In this document: positions 1 through 12,024 of the stretch, in pieces | Layout of the letters: each line of letters opens with the position of its first letter | Position numbering within the stretch: the first letter of the stretch is position 1 | Assembly (NCBI GenBank): GCA_949130485.1 | Contig: OX422195.1 | Location: 6,291,066 to 6,355,065, forward strand | Length of the DNA: 64,000 bases | Reading direction: 5' to 3' | Source of the DNA: Agelas oroides | Taxonomy: Eukaryota > Porifera > Demospongiae > Agelasida > Agelasidae | Translations under genes and position numbers: made by a program | Notes under the pieces: model-generated | Database searches by the model: none | What the model was told of the DNA's origin: nothing | Seen by the model: the letters and a program-made list of their open reading frames with translations, nothing else

Positions 1-375
1 AGACTCTAAACTTGTAATCTAAAGTCAGATTTCTCCCTTAGTTTCAGTTTTAGTGTTAGTGGGGTCATATACGTATGACGTTGTATATAGGATGTTTACG
101 TCATATCGGTACTTTGTGAAATGCTTTTCCCTTCCATTTAGCGTACGTTACAGCTACCAAAGACATGAATGCATATTTTAGCATGCCTTTGACTCTAAAC
201 TTGTAATCTACAGTCAGATTTCTCCCTTAGTTTCAGTTTTAGTGTTAGTGGGGTCCTATACATAGGACGTTCAATATAGGATGTTTGCGTTATCAGTACT
301 TTGTGAAATGCAAGTTCATAATTTTCTTTCAGTTTTAGTGTTAGTGGGGTCACACAGATACGTATGTAACACATC
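1..375. repeat. Two units of a 170-190 bp interspersed repeat (family A)
   Basis: The motif ctctaaacttgtaatct recurs at about 3 and 192, giving a unit near 189 bp. Each unit also holds ttagtgttagtggggtc. The same family recurs inverted at 3.4-4.98 kb and again in this orientation at 4.99-5.35 kb. Confidence 0.85.
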
Positions 376-543
376 AAATTACTGGTCTACTGACTACACA
401 ACCAGTATATGCACACAGCAATCAGGAATGTTTCTGACAAGCCCCTGAGCATGTACTGTTCTCACTCCGAGTGTGCATTACACAATCAGTACATGTAGTT
501 ACAGTACCTCATGTAGGTTATAGATAGAAGAAAGATGGGAATA

Positions 544-727
544 TACAGTGGAACCCCTCTTAAAGGACACTCCTGAATTAAGGATATCTTAGTTAATCAG
601 GACACCAGACCACACCCCCATTTCATATAAATATGTACTATTGTTCCCCTGAAATAAGGACATACACCTTGCTAATCAGGACACATTCTTTGGTCCCAAG
701 GTGTCTGTATTAGAGGGTTTCACTGTA
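544..727. mobile_element. Short inverted-repeat element (MITE), pogo/Tigger-like ends
   Basis: The 184 bp segment begins TACAGTGGAACCCCTCTTAA and ends with the near reverse complement TTAGAGGGTTTCACTGTA. It has TA at both outer edges and no coding capacity. The TIR style and TA target site resemble pogo/Tigger elements of the Tc1/mariner superfamily, which is an inference. A degraded end of a similar element lies near 2600-2625. Confidence 0.65.
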
Positions 728-862
728 ATTACATTTCTATCACATTGAGGAAATTGGTCTCTGACAGTCATCCATTTTAATGTCTGACATTTTGTTTCTG
801 AGAGGAAATTGCTCTGTGAGCAGCTATGATGAAACCTCGTCTGTGTGTGTACTTCTCCCCAG

Positions 863-1020
863 GGACCTGGTCATCTCCGGAGATCTCTGGGACTCCTCCA
901 CCACCTAGTGAAGGTCACTCATTCACACGAGTGGACTACTATAGAGCAGTCCAGTTTGGGGGTCAGCAGCTGCGCAAGCTGGTGCCAAACCATGTCCACC
1001 TCCTGGACATGAAGTCATGG
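863..1020 (+). CDS. Kelch-repeat protein gene, exon a
   Basis: The exon is bounded by an acceptor (tctccccag, ending 862) and a donor (gtaaga at 1021). It encodes about 53 residues including GHSFTRVDYYRAVQFGG and HVHLLDMKSW, which fit kelch blade signatures: a hydrophobic strand ending in GG, then a line naming an element and ending in W. It ends in phase 0 and joins in frame to the exon at 3041. The first exon, start codon and promoter are not visible, so the gene begins upstream or in unrecognised exons. Kelch propellers are protein-interaction platforms; no other domain that would tell a BTB, F-box or other kelch subtype is seen. The upstream ATG at 826 lies in the intron and is not the start. 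Confidence 0.65.
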
Positions 1021-1600
1021 GTAAGAGACTATGTGTACATTTGTATGTTGGGTGATGAGGGAAAGACTCAAAACATAATTACCTGTGAACTGAAATATGC
1101 TAATGCTTGCGTCAGTTCACATATTGTGTACATACTTACATTTCAACACTTGTTGGTATATTTGCTGTAAAACTCTGCTGCTTCGTTGTTTGAGCTGTTA
1201 CGAGCATGTTACATCATAAGTGATCCAACACTATACCAAGGGGTTTGTTTTTTATCCTAATAAGGTATATAGATTGACTGTCAGAACCTCTGAGTATTGG
1301 GGTCAGATATGTCCCTTTCTATACCCCCACCAACCATCAGCAGTACGTCACATAATTGGAGATTTTGATAGTCAATCTACCATATTGAGATGAAAACAAA
1401 CCCAATGGTAACAGTTTCAAACTAACCTCCTCATAACACCAACATAACATTACATATTTACCACACATAATTATGAGGCTACCTATGGTTATGTAATAAT
1501 GGGTGGGCTTGTATTGGAAACTTTTGAGCTCTGTTTGAAAGTTGTAGTCATGGAAACATGGGGTGTGGCTAGTACTTTGTACTGGGTTGTGCAACAGGTT

Positions 1601-1772
1601 TATTCCCACTTCGTCAATTCCCACTTTGTCAATTCCCACTTCGTCAATTCCCATTTGGTCAACTTCCCACTTTGTCAATTCCCACTTTGTCAATTCCCAT
1701 TTGGTCAATGTTGACAAAGTGGGAATTGACGAAATGGGAATTGACAAAGTGGGAAGTTGACGAAGTGGGAAG
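1601..1772. repeat. Minisatellite that reverses orientation midway
   Basis: About seven units of the 15 bp motif attcccacttcgtca (with tttgtca and ttggtca variants) run to about 1707. They are followed immediately by about four units of the reverse complement (ttgacaaagtgggaa). The whole block can fold into one long hairpin. The short ORFs across it are repeat artefacts. Confidence 0.9.
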
Positions 1773-1864
1773 ATTTACCATCTAATTGAAAAATGTGATA
1801 CTGTCCATATGAACTAGAAATACACATCAATATCTATATATCTCCACTGTACAGGTAAAAGTTA

Positions 1865-2260
1865 TTATACAAAGCTAGATAAGTTATATGCAACACCGAC
1901 AATGTATCGGTCAATAGTCTTTTCACCACCAATGTATGCTTCCTTAAGAAGTTTCAAACGCTGGTCTACAGCAATGTATTTTCTCCTTCGCCTGGGTGGC
2001 TGCGATCCAGCATCAAGTTGGACTGCTGCAAGATCAGTTAGAGCTTGTTCTCCTTTGATGACATCTACCAGTTGGTAGATGTTGGGATGCGGTCGACTGA
2101 TTACTGCATTGAACTTCCTGTGCCATCCCTCCAAGTGATTATTTGTTCTGTTTCCATCCTGCTCGAAGACACTCCACATTGCAGGAGAAAACTGTCCACC
2201 ATCCAACCAGGTGTTCTCAAAGTAGCTCAGAAGACTATCCAACTGAGGGAGTGTGCTGGG
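1865..2260 (-). pseudogene. MULE-type transposase C-terminal fragment
   Basis: The minus-strand reading contains YFENTWLDGGQFSP, then GNRTNNHLEGWHRKFN, HPNIYQLVDVIKGEQ and a basic stretch. The NRTNN-EGWHRKFN block followed by a 'HPNI' helix is typical of the C-terminal part of Mutator-like (MULE) transposases found in animal genomes. The DDE catalytic core and zinc-binding N-terminus are absent, and the frame has no ATG start (it opens with TTG), so this is a relic. It sits antisense inside a kelch-gene intron. MULE membership is family knowledge applied by eye. Confidence 0.7.
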
Positions 2261-3040
2261 CTTTCATGACTTAGTGGGGTAACAGCTGCTGTAATGTTAG
2301 GAGTGAACTTATATGTCACAGCTAATCCTAATCTGGAGTTTAATTTACAGGTGTCTCAATGTGAGGTCACATATATGTTTGACCCCCAATCAACAGTAAC
2401 ACTTGGAGGTTAATTCTGATAACCAATCTACTTCATAAACGAACCCACTGACACATCTTCAGATTTTCCAATATGTATGCTTGTATCAGCTTAGAAAGTA
2501 TTTAGACTCACATACTAGTTAGGTTTTAGAAATTTGTTGATTTAGGGGCGGGTTTGAACGCGCCTCTGAAGTAAGGAAACTTGGGCCCGGTCCCAATTGT
2601 GTCCGGATTGTAGAGGTTCCACTGAGTTGGCATTTGTACACAGTGTTTGGAATTTGATAATTACAAGTTTGTGGACAGATCTAATTAGTGTTCTCCAATT
2701 CCAGAACAGCTGATCTACATGGTGATAATTTTCAGGCACTCTTCCCTAATTTGTTGCTATGGGCCTGGTAATGAGGCTACAGTGTATATGGGTTGTGTGG
2801 ACAGCTGCTTCTTGTGATTGTTTTCACCCACTGGTTTGCCCCAACCCATTCTCCTACTCATGTTGTGCTATACTATATAGCAGTTCTCTAGCACGTTCTG
2901 CACAGTATTGTTCATGTGTCACTGTGTGTGCTCACTGCACATGCATAGTGTATACTGTAGACTAAGTAACAGTATTGTGTTACATAGTGTACAGTTGTGT
3001 TTTCATTGTCATTGTGGCATGTGTTCTTCCATGCATGCAG

Positions 3041-3238
3041 GAATGGACCAGGGTGGAGGCTGGTGGCGGTCCTGGCCAGTCCTGGCCTGAGGGTCGATCC
3101 TACCATTCTGCTGTAAGCCTCCATGACAGTGACTGCAATCCTGCCAACCCGGAACTCTTCATCACTTGGGGAGATGGTGGTGGTGAGGTCCTCAGAGATG
3201 GCTGGGTGTTTGGAGTGAATGTGCAGCAGTGGAGGAAG
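3041..3238 (+). CDS. Kelch-repeat protein gene, exon b
   Basis: The acceptor is atgcatgcag (ends 3040) and the donor gtgagg starts at 3239. The exon is exactly 66 codons, phase 0 at both ends. It encodes WTRVEAGG, then GRSYHSAVSLHDSD, LFITWGDGGG and a closing WVFGVNVQQWRK. The GRSYHSA strand, the G-D/G-G strand end and the W at the end of the next strand are the kelch consensus spacing. It continues in frame from the exon at 863-1020 and into 5898. Its role beyond a beta-propeller interaction domain cannot be told. Confidence 0.75.
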
Positions 3239-3404
3239 GTGAGGCAAAGTGTCTCCAACACATAATTATGATATACACTGTGTACAGTGTAAACAATTAC
3301 ACAACTGGTATAGCTATTATCATTCATGAGTACTTCCTGTCACTAACAACATGTAAGCACAATGTTGTTCAATGTTACTTGGAAATATACCACTTAACAT
3401 GTCT

Positions 3405-4985
3405 TAGACCCTATGTTCAAAATATAAAGCCAATTATTCCCTTAGTAACACTAAAACTGAAAGTATCTGAGAAATATCACTTTAGAATATGAATATTTAG
3501 GGTGTAAGGCATGCTAAAATATACATTCATATCTGCGGTAGCAGTAATGCTGGCCAATTGGCATGGGAAAAGCATTTCACAAAGTACCGATGTGATGCAA
3601 ACTTCCTATATCCAACGTCCTACATATATGACCCCACTAACACTAAAAATGAAACTAAGGGAGAAATCTCACTTTAGGTTATGAATCTAGGGTCTAAGGC
3701 ATGCTAGGATAGCATTCATATCTGCGATAGCAGTAATGCTGGCCAATTGGCATGGGAAAAGCATTTCACAACGTACCGATATCAACGTCCTATGTATGTG
3801 ACCCCACTAACACTAAAACTTAAGCTCAGGGAGAAATCTCACTTTAGATTATGAATTTAGGGTCTAAGGCATGCTAGGATAGCATTCATATCTGCAATAG
3901 CAGTAATGCTGGCCAATTGGCATGGGAAAAGCATTTCACAACGTACCGATATCACGTAAAGTTCCGATATCCAACGTCCTATGTATGTGACCCCACTAAC
4001 ACTAAAACTGAAGCTCAGAGAGAAATCTCACTTTATAATATGAATTTAGGGTCTAAGGCATGCTAGGATATACATTCATATCTGCGGTAGCAGTAATGCT
4101 GGCCAATTGGGATGTGAAAAGCTTTTAACTAAGTACCGATATGATGCAATCTTCCGATATCCAATGCCATATGTATATGACCCCACTAACACTAAAACTG
4201 AAACTAAGGGAGAAATCTCACTTTAGGTTATGAATCTAGGGTCTAAGGCATGCTAGGATAGCATTCATATCTGCGATAGCAGTAATGCTGGCCAATTGGC
4301 ATGGGAAAAGCATTTCACAACGTACCGATATCAACGTCCTATGTATGTGACCCCACTAACACTAAAACTTAAGCTCAGGGAGAAATCTCACTTTAGATTA
4401 TGAATTTAGGGTCTAAGGCATGCTAGGATAGCATTCATATCTGCAATAGCAGTAATGCTGGCCAATTGGCATGGGAAAAGCATTTCACAACGTACCGATA
4501 TCACGTAAAGTTCCGATATCCAACGTCCTATGTATGTGACCCCACTAACACTAAAACTGAAGCTCAGAGAGAAATCTCACTTTATAATATGAATTTAGGG
4601 TCTAAGGCATGCTAGGATATACATTCATATCTGCGGTAGCAGTAATGCTGGCCAATTGGGATGTGAAAAGCTTTTAACTAAGTACCGATATGATGCAATC
4701 TTCCGATATCCAATGCCATATGTATATGACCCCACTAACACTAAAACTGAAACTAAGGGAGAAATATCACTTTAGATTATGAATTTAGGGTCTAAGGTAT
4801 GCTAGGATATGCATTCATATCTGCGGTATCAGTAATGCTGGCCAATTGGCATGGGAAAAGCATTCCACAAAGTACCTACATGATGTAAACTTTATATCCA
4901 ATGCAACTGCGTCATATTTGTAGTTTGTAAAATTCTTTTCCTATGCCAATCACCCGACGTTACTGCTATCGCAGATATGAATACA
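3405..4985. repeat. Family A repeat array, inverted, with a 549 bp three-monomer higher-order unit
   Basis: Monomer starts, scored on ccccactaacactaaa, fall at 3632, 3802, 3991, 4181, 4351, 4540 and 4730. Spacing is 170, 189, 190 and then again 170, 189, 190. The blocks 3632-4180 and 4181-4729 are therefore near-identical copies of a 549 bp trimer. Units contain ggcatgctaggata and ctggccaattggcatggg. Orientation is opposite to 1-375. Confidence 0.9.
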
Positions 4986-5350
4986 TATTTTTTAGCGTGA
5001 CTTAGACCCTAAATTGATAATATAAAGTGAGGTTTCTCCCTTAGTTTCAGTTTTAGTGTTAGTGGACGTTGGATATAGGAAGTTTGCTTCGTATCGGTCC
5101 TTTTCTGAAATGATTTTCCCATGCCAATCAATGGACTTTACTGCTACCAAAGATATGAATGCATATTTTAGCATCCCTTAGACCCTAAGTTTACAATTTG
5201 AGGTTAGGTTTTTCCTCCAGTTTCAATTTCAGTGTTAGTGGGGTCACACACATAGGACGTCAGGTGTAGGGAGTATGCCGCATCCATTCAACCCACATTA
5301 TTACTATCACTGATAAAAATGCATATTAGTATGCCTTAGTCCCTACATTC
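4986..5350. repeat. Family A repeat units in the opposite orientation to the preceding array
   Basis: From about 4990 the text reads ttagtttcagttttagtgtt again, the reverse complement of the array just before it. Two to three diverged units follow up to about 5350. The junction makes a head-to-head palindromic arrangement. Confidence 0.8.
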
Positions 5351-5897
5351 ATAACCTGAAGCATTGTTTGCTGGTTTCACTTTCAGTGTGGCCACATGTA
5401 TAGGACATGAGATAAGGGAAGTTTGTGTCAGTTTGGTTCTTTGTGAAATGCTTTTCCCCCTCCGAAGCATTGGTGTCTGTGTATTGGCCATAGCATGACC
5501 GAATGTACTGTAACCATAGAATGTCCTCCTTGTGTTGCTCCACATGGCAGCCTCAAGTTTTGTCTTACTGCTTGAAATTGCCAAACTCTGCACAAGTGGG
5601 TCTACATGGTTTTCAGAGTGCTGTGTGCAAGTTAGAAACTCCACCGTACAGCAATTAAATATTAGTGAACTATGGAGAAAGGGACCACCAATGCAAGCCC
5701 AAAGATATTCATTCACCATTGTAGTTGAGTGTAGTGAATAATAATGTGGAAGTGAACTTTGTATTGACTGCAGACAGTGCAGTGTATATACCGTACACAC
5801 ATACATGTGCATATGTAGTGCAGCACTCAATGAGAGTAGAACAATGCATGTACTATTATGATCCATTGGAGTTGCAATATTTGTGTTCAATCTGCAG

Positions 5898-6066
5898 GTC
5901 ATGCTACCTGATAGTCTGAAAGGGAGGTGCTACCATACAACTACCATAATGGATCAAGATGCCACCCACAAGAAGCTCATCCACTTCGGAGGGATGGATG
6001 AAGAGCCTGAGAGTAGTGATGTAAACACATGGCACACAGTGGCAGAGACGACCATTGTGGAGCTAG
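5898..6066 (+). CDS. Kelch-repeat protein gene, exon c
   Basis: The acceptor is caatctgcag (ends 5897) and the donor gtgagt begins at 6067. The reading continues in phase 0 from the exon at 3041-3238. It contains LKGRCYHTTTIMDQDATHKKLIHFGGMDE, an unmistakable kelch blade with the R-x-H strand and terminal GG. It then ends WHTVAETTIVEL in phase 1. Exons a to c together give roughly three kelch blades; a complete propeller needs four to seven, so more exons must exist. The candidate next exon is at 8426, in matching phase but without a recognisable kelch motif. Confidence 0.75.
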
Positions 6067-6829
6067 GTGAGTGGAGTGCACCACATTCACACTGTTGCTA
6101 TGGTATTCACCTCATTCATTTTGGACACCTGACAGTTGAGTGTGTGTTGTGATGAGCGCTCTCAGTGTTGACTTCAATACAAGGAAATGTCAACATCACT
6201 GCACACTGGTGTTCATGTACACAATGGTATACATGGAGTCCTATCAGTCATGGAAATTGTGGTCCAGTGAGAATATCTGTCCAGGAGACAAAAATCCTCC
6301 CAAACACCAGTGTGTAGTGATGCTGGCATCTCCTTGTACATGTACATGAGGTCAACACTGAGAGTATTCACCACAACAAGATTCCTGGTCCAGGGTGTAC
6401 CACAGGAAAAGTAGACTAGCTCCTTTAAAACTGGAGGTGCCCAGTAGGTCCATACCACCTAATCTCATGCCCAGACCCCACCCTCTCAGTGAGAATGGTG
6501 GGAGGCACACACAGTCTGGACATAAGACTGATACTAACCATATACAACCCAGTGGCCTATACACATGTATATACAACCCCGTGGTATACAACGTGGGCAT
6601 TGGTTAGCATGGATACCAGCTAGGTGCATTGTCCACCTCAGGAATATTAGTGTTGCTAGGCAACATGGAATGGGGTTCCTGTGTACATAATAACAGCCTG
6701 TTGATGTGCTGTAAGTTTACATAAGAACAGCTGTCAGTGATTTTGTTCTACAAGTTAATGAGGTCAGTGGGCATATGGTCTAGTACTTACTAGCTGATAT
6801 TGTGCTCAACCTATATGCTATGCTATGCT

Positions 6830-7215
6830 GCACTGCTCCAAAAATCTACCTATTATGATCAACAAACGTACGCTCCTATAATGCTCAAACACCTGCAAAC
6901 TCCTTAGCTCTCTGCATCACACCCACCCCTTTTAGGTCAATCAAACAAGTTGGCCGCTCTTTTCTAGTGCCAGTGTGTGACAGTGCTTTTACCCTAAGCT
7001 TCCTCTTCCGCATTAATTCCAACTGTGTGGAGGTTCGAAGTTTGCTCAGTATGGACCTTGCTGCCTGACCCTTGTTAACGGGGCTAGTCATCGCCAGTAC
7101 GAAATTTATAATCACGTGACCAACTTTAATTTTCTCAGACAATCTGCCTATTATGCTCGCGCATTATGCGCAATGCTTTTGCATACCAATTATGTCCATT
7201 TAAATGCCAGCATAA
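6830..7215. repeat. Interspersed repeat rich in gcataat / cctattatgct motifs
   Basis: The segment holds repeated short motifs such as cctattatgctc and accaattatg with non-repeat filler between them. The same motif style recurs at 9120-9545 and 40715-40810. It is probably an old non-autonomous element; ends are not clear. Confidence 0.4.
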
Positions 7216-7332
7216 TCCGCATATACTTCTACAACTGATAGACTCGTGCATACCTCATTCCCAGCTAGACTCTCTATGGAGAGAGAAGCAGGGAGAGCCT
7301 GGGAATGAGGCTACATACCTAGCTGATCTAGT

Positions 7333-8157
7333 ACATCAAGAGTGCATAAGAACACTGATACACTAGTACACTTACATCAAGAGTGCATAAGAACACTGAT
7401 ACACTAGTACACTTACATCAAGAGTGCATAAGAACACTGATACACTAGTACACTTACATCAAGAGTGCATAAGAACACTGATACACTAGTACACTTACAT
7501 CAAGAGTGCATAAGAACACTGACACACTAGTACACTTACATCAAGAGTGCATAAGAACACTGATACACTAGTACACTCACATCAAGAGTGCATAAGAACA
7601 CTGATACACTAGTACACTTACATCAAGAGTGCATAAGAACACTGATACACTAGTACACTTACATCAAGAGTGCATAAGAACACTGATACACTAGTACACT
7701 TACATCAAGAGTGCATAAGAACACTGATACACTAGTACACTTACATCAAGAGTGCATAAGAACACTGACACACTAGTACACTTACATCAAGAGTGCATAA
7801 GAACACTGATACACTAGTACACTCACATCAAGAGTGCATAAGAACACTGATACACTAGTACACTTACATCAAGAGTGCATAAGAACACTGATACACTAGT
7901 ACACTTACATCAAGAGTGCATAAGAACACTGATACACTAGTACACCTACATCAAGAGTGCATAAGAACACTGATACACTAGTACACCTACATCAAGAGTG
8001 CATAAGAACACTGATACACTAGTACACTTACATCAAGAGTGCATAAGAACACTGATACACTAGTACACTTACATCAAGAGTGCATAAGAACACTGATACA
8101 CTAGTACACTTACATCAAGAGTGCATAAGAACACTGATACACTAGTACACTTACATC
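7333..8157. repeat. 41 bp minisatellite, about 20 copies
   Basis: The unit, marked by acatcaagagtgcataag and tgatacactagtacactt, repeats every 41 bp with very few changes. Variant units (tgacacac, then actcacatc) recur about 246 bp apart, which is six units, so part of the array grew by block duplication. It lies in an intron or the downstream region of the kelch gene. Confidence 0.95.
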
Positions 8158-8425
8158 CCTGACCTCTGAACTAACCTCATAACTAATGGTGCATGATGGC
8201 AGTATAGTAATGGTTGAGGGAGAATGAGCCTGTCAATGTGTTCTTGTACACTGACCTTCAACTGCATTTTTTATGAATGGTACAATTTATGATATTACAT
8301 ATACCATATTGTCTTGTTTGAACTGCACCATGGTAGTTTAGGGTTGTGTGACTGACACACCTCCACTCTCTGCCCTCCCTGACAATGTGGTAGTGTGACA
8401 ATACATGATTGTCCAACCCCCTCAG

Positions 8426-8653
8426 AGTGTGGTGGTGCCTCTGGTGAGTGTGTGGTGACTGATGTCATCCTGAGCAACCAGCTCGGACAGCCCAGGGAAA
8501 ACAAGGACGCACTACCCAGACATGTCCAGCTAACACTCTGTGAGTGGCAGCAACATGGTAGTGAGCTCAGCTGCATGTCCACACCTCACCCCCAGTCTCC
8601 AACTGGTGGGTGTGGCACAGCGTCTAGAACCATGAAACATGTACAGTACTCAC
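8426..8653 (+). CDS. Possible further exon of the kelch gene (uncertain)
   Basis: The acceptor ccaaccccctcag ends at 8425 and a donor gtaggt starts at 8654. Between them is an open 228 nt reading in phase 1, which matches the phase left by the exon ending 6066. It would encode a Cys-rich, polar stretch including ECGGASGECVVTDVILSNQL and HVQLTLCEWQQHGSELSC. No kelch motif or other family is recognised. The evidence is limited to splice sites and phase agreement; a chance ORF is quite possible. Confidence 0.3.
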
Positions 8654-9119
8654 GTAGGTGGCTTGTGACAACTTGGGTTTCATAATCAGCTTCCAGAATA
8701 GTCTCATTCCCAGACCAAATTATTCATGGTTGCCTGGTCTAGCAGCTAAATAGGGTTTGAACACTTTTACTAGTAAAAACTGGAGTCTCATTATAAAATT
8801 TTTCCAACCAACCAGATTGTGTGAATTACATGTTCGTCATCACAAACGACCAGCTTGCAAGTTTGTGGGTTCCATGGCCTACACTAGCACTATACTGATA
8901 GCACCTACAGTTACTAACTACTGTATGTATATCAACTGGCTCCAGCTTTCCTAGTTTTTATTTATGAGCATCGTAAGTAGCACAGTGAGTTTTGTACCCA
9001 CAATGAACACATTCTACTTCTTGCAAGCAAAAATCACCGACACCAGGCTATATTTTGACACTGTTTAGATTGAATGCTTTAGTCTACAAGTAACATAACA
9101 CATAGCTATTTAGTTTTCT

Positions 9120-9545
9120 GTTTACGCATAATTTTTGGGGTAATAGGTACCAGAAAGCATTGAGCATTATGCAGGAATAATAGGTACATTTTGAGCATAA
9201 TGTGTCTGTGGTAGACTGGTAGTCTCGTCCTCAGACCGTGTCCCAGTCCCAGACTGTGAAGTAAGGGAGCAATGATCAGCAATCGCAGAGTCTGGTGGTC
9301 TACATTGAACTTCCATGATGTTACAGTTCAATGGTCAATGAACTGCCATCCTGTTTCAATTTACGTTTTCTGTACAGTGTAAAACAATTATTTGAACATA
9401 CAAGTTTGTTCCTTCCGGAAACGGTGGGCATAGTTTGAGCATAATAGGCAAATTTGGGGCATAATTTTAGGCATAATTGGTACAATTTTGAGCATATTGG
9501 AGTAGCATAATGGGTAAAAAAATAGCATAATCCGCCCAACCCTAC
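9120..9545. repeat. AT-rich gcataat-motif repeat upstream of ROC-COR gene copy 1
   Basis: Many copies of gagcataat, aataggtac and ggcataattgg occur. The stretch from about 9442 onward is shared with the second ROC-COR copy (from 40715), so the duplicated segment starts inside this repeat. Confidence 0.5.
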
Positions 9546-9811
9546 ATGGCACCTGAACCATATCAGAATGATCGCAGCGATGCACATGAGCTCAGTGGAC
9601 CTACGTACTTTCGGTTCACACTGTGGCTATGCGGTTGCAAATGCTTCTACAGATAACACGTTCTTGTGCACTGTACTCTTGATCATACTTATAGTACCTT
9701 AGAATGTGCTATGATCATTGGGTATTGCTTATTCCAGTAACATCTAATGCAATCTTTATGCGTTGGTGTGGCTAAAATGAACTTGTGATGATTTATTCTA
9801 TGGTTTTTCAG

Positions 9812-12024
9812 CGGAGGAGATGCGGCATCTTACAGCATGTGATAGAGCAATCAAGGAGAAAGGAAAACTCTTGCTTAACGCTGTGCAGTGTATGATGAGC
9901 GGCCACCCTAGGGTGGGCAAGTCAACGCTTCTTGCTCGCCTTACAGGAACACAACTTTCCACCAACACCGCCCACCCTGACACCACCAAGGAATCACAGG
10001 CACTACAAACATGTGGTGGTACCGATACTTGCATTTCCCCAAGTACTGGGGTGTTGAATGCAATTGTTCATGTAACAGTCAAGAAGGCTACAATGTTTGT
10101 TGCTGCGGCTCTTCAACCTGGCTTAATTTGGGAACGAATTGAACTTGACAAAGAAGCAATTGCATTGCTAAAGTCCATCACAAAGGGACGCATTGCTCGC
10201 ACAGCTCAGATGAAGCCGTTGGAGCTGGAGAGTGCCACAGAAGGTAAGAGTGCAAACAAAACAGAAACCTCAAGTGGTGCCTCCACCTTGATGTCTGCTG
10301 AGAAGAAACCCCACTCAGAGGGATCAGCAAACACAGGACTCCAGCATTTATTTCGATTCGGAAAACGCAGAGTCTCAGCTTCCTCAACATCCGCTGTCCC
10401 TGGGTTCAAGGCTCCTCTTGATATCTTCAAACAGGCTCTGAAAAGTGAGAAGTGGGGAGAGGTAGAAGCATTCATCAAGGATTCACTCACCATCTACTTT
10501 ACAGACACGGGAGGGCAGCCTGAATTTCAAGAAGTGCTCCCAGCCCTGATTTTTGGTCCAGCTTTGTTCTTCCTGGTCTTCAAGCTTATTGACGATCTCA
10601 ACCAGAGGTACCAAGTCCAGTTTGTGTCCGCTTCCAAGAAGAGCCAGCCTTATGAGTCCAGCTTTACAGTGAAAGAAACTCTCCTTCAGTCACTGGCCAG
10701 CATTGCCTCCACATGCAGCTATGCCTCCTACACCAGCAAGAAGATGGTAGCAATAAAACCACAGGTAGTCCTGGTTGCCACCCACGAAGACCAAGCAAGT
10801 GAGGCACAAATCAGAGCTATACAGCAGGAGCTTAAAGAAACACTGGAGAAGACCGACTATTACCAGCAAGACATGCTTGTGTTTGCATCTGAAGATGAAC
10901 CAGTGGTCACTGTCAACAACATCTCATCAGATGGTCGAGATACCGACAAGATTCGGAGCATAGTGGAGCGAATTGCGAAACACCCCTCCTTTCACATTGA
11001 GGTCCCCCTTCCCTGGCTGGTTTCTAGCTTAGCTTTCAGGCTCTTGCAGGTTCCAGTTATCAGCTATGATCAGTGTACGAGTATCGCTAGTGAGTGTGGC
11101 ATTGATACACCAGAGGAGCTAAAAGAAGCTCTGTGGTTTCTGCACCACAAGGTAGGTTTCATCCGCTACTTTGAAAGTGTTCCTGAGTTACGTGATGTGG
11201 TCATTCTAGACCCACAGCTCCTCTTTGACAAAATTACGGAATTAATCTCAAACACGTTCAGTTTCGAGCAAGTAGGGCCTCATCATGCTCACCAGTTTAG
11301 AGAGATTGGCATATTTTCACTGCACAAAATTGAGGAGCTCTCAGTCCGGTCTACTGAGCATCTAAGCAGTGCGAAGCTTGTAAAGCTTCTGGAATACTTA
11401 CATATCATCGCACCAATTCGAGGTAAAAGTGGGGAAGTGGAGAAGTACTTTTTACCATGTGTACTCAGCCATGCATCACCCAAGGCAAGCATTCGAGAGG
11501 AGGCTTCTAGCAAAGTACCACCCCTCTTTATCACCTTCCGATGTGGCTACTGTCCCAAGGGAGTCTTCAGTGCACTAATAGTCCACCTAATGTCGAAGTA
11601 CAACAATGGTAGAGCGAAGATCACCTGGCGGTTGAATGAAGATGAGGTATCACGTGACCGAGTTTCTTTCAACGTTGACAAAGCATTACACACTGTCTCC
11701 ATTACAACACACTGCACCCACCTACAAGTTTTAGTACAGTCTGAAACGCAAGCATCAGCCCATCTACTGCAGACCTCACCTCATGAGGTGTGTAACTCCA
11801 TCCGACAGTGTATCGATGAAGGCATAGTTGCTGTTAGCCAGACTTTACACTACAACTGTGACTCAGCATTCTCCTACAGTTTCTACTGCACCCACCCATC
11901 CTGCACTAAACCACATGACCATCTGGCTGTGTGCTATGATGATGATCCAATTGCTATGAAATGCAGCAAGAGTAGAAAACCATGTGATCTTTCTGACAAC
12001 TGCCGTGTCTGGTTTGGACATCCG
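9812..12024 (+). CDS. ROC-COR-like GTPase, main exon (copy 1)
   Basis: A long exon follows acceptor tggtttttcag (ends 9811) and ends at donor gtgagt (12025). From the first ATG at 9820 it gives 735 codons. A P-loop GHPRVGKST (about residue 28) and a Roc-type switch II IYFTDTGGQPEF (about residue 228) mark a Ras-of-complex GTPase. A hydrophobic strand followed by THED sits where G4 (N/TKxD) is expected. About 400 residues follow, with PLPWLVSSLAFRLLQ, LWFLHHKVGFIRYF and VVILDPQLLFDKITELI, which fit the COR region of Roco/MFHAS1-like proteins. The splice acceptor before the ATG implies an upstream exon (non-coding, or coding for LRR or ankyrin repeats) that is not visible. It splices in phase 0 to the exon at 12119 and then to a death domain, suggesting a signalling or immune scaffold; that role is inference. 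Confidence 0.8.

Larger units (their letters stand above)
1021..3040 (+). other. Intron of the kelch gene with repeat insertions
   Basis: This stretch separates two phase-compatible kelch exons. It holds an inverted minisatellite (1601-1772), a MULE transposase relic on the other strand (1865-2260) and a decayed foldback-element end near 2600. No other coding signal is convincing. Confidence 0.55.

Noticed and set aside
5336-5902. 188-codon minus-strand ORF
   Set aside because: No family motif; it runs across repeat sequence and antisense to the intron before kelch exon c.
7333-8157. CRISPR-like array
   Set aside because: Units are contiguous with no unique spacers, and the context is animal nuclear DNA.
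9820-9822. ATG at 9820 as the certain start of the ROC-COR protein
   Set aside because: A strong splice acceptor lies eight bases upstream in both copies and the frame is open between, so the true start may be in an earlier exon.
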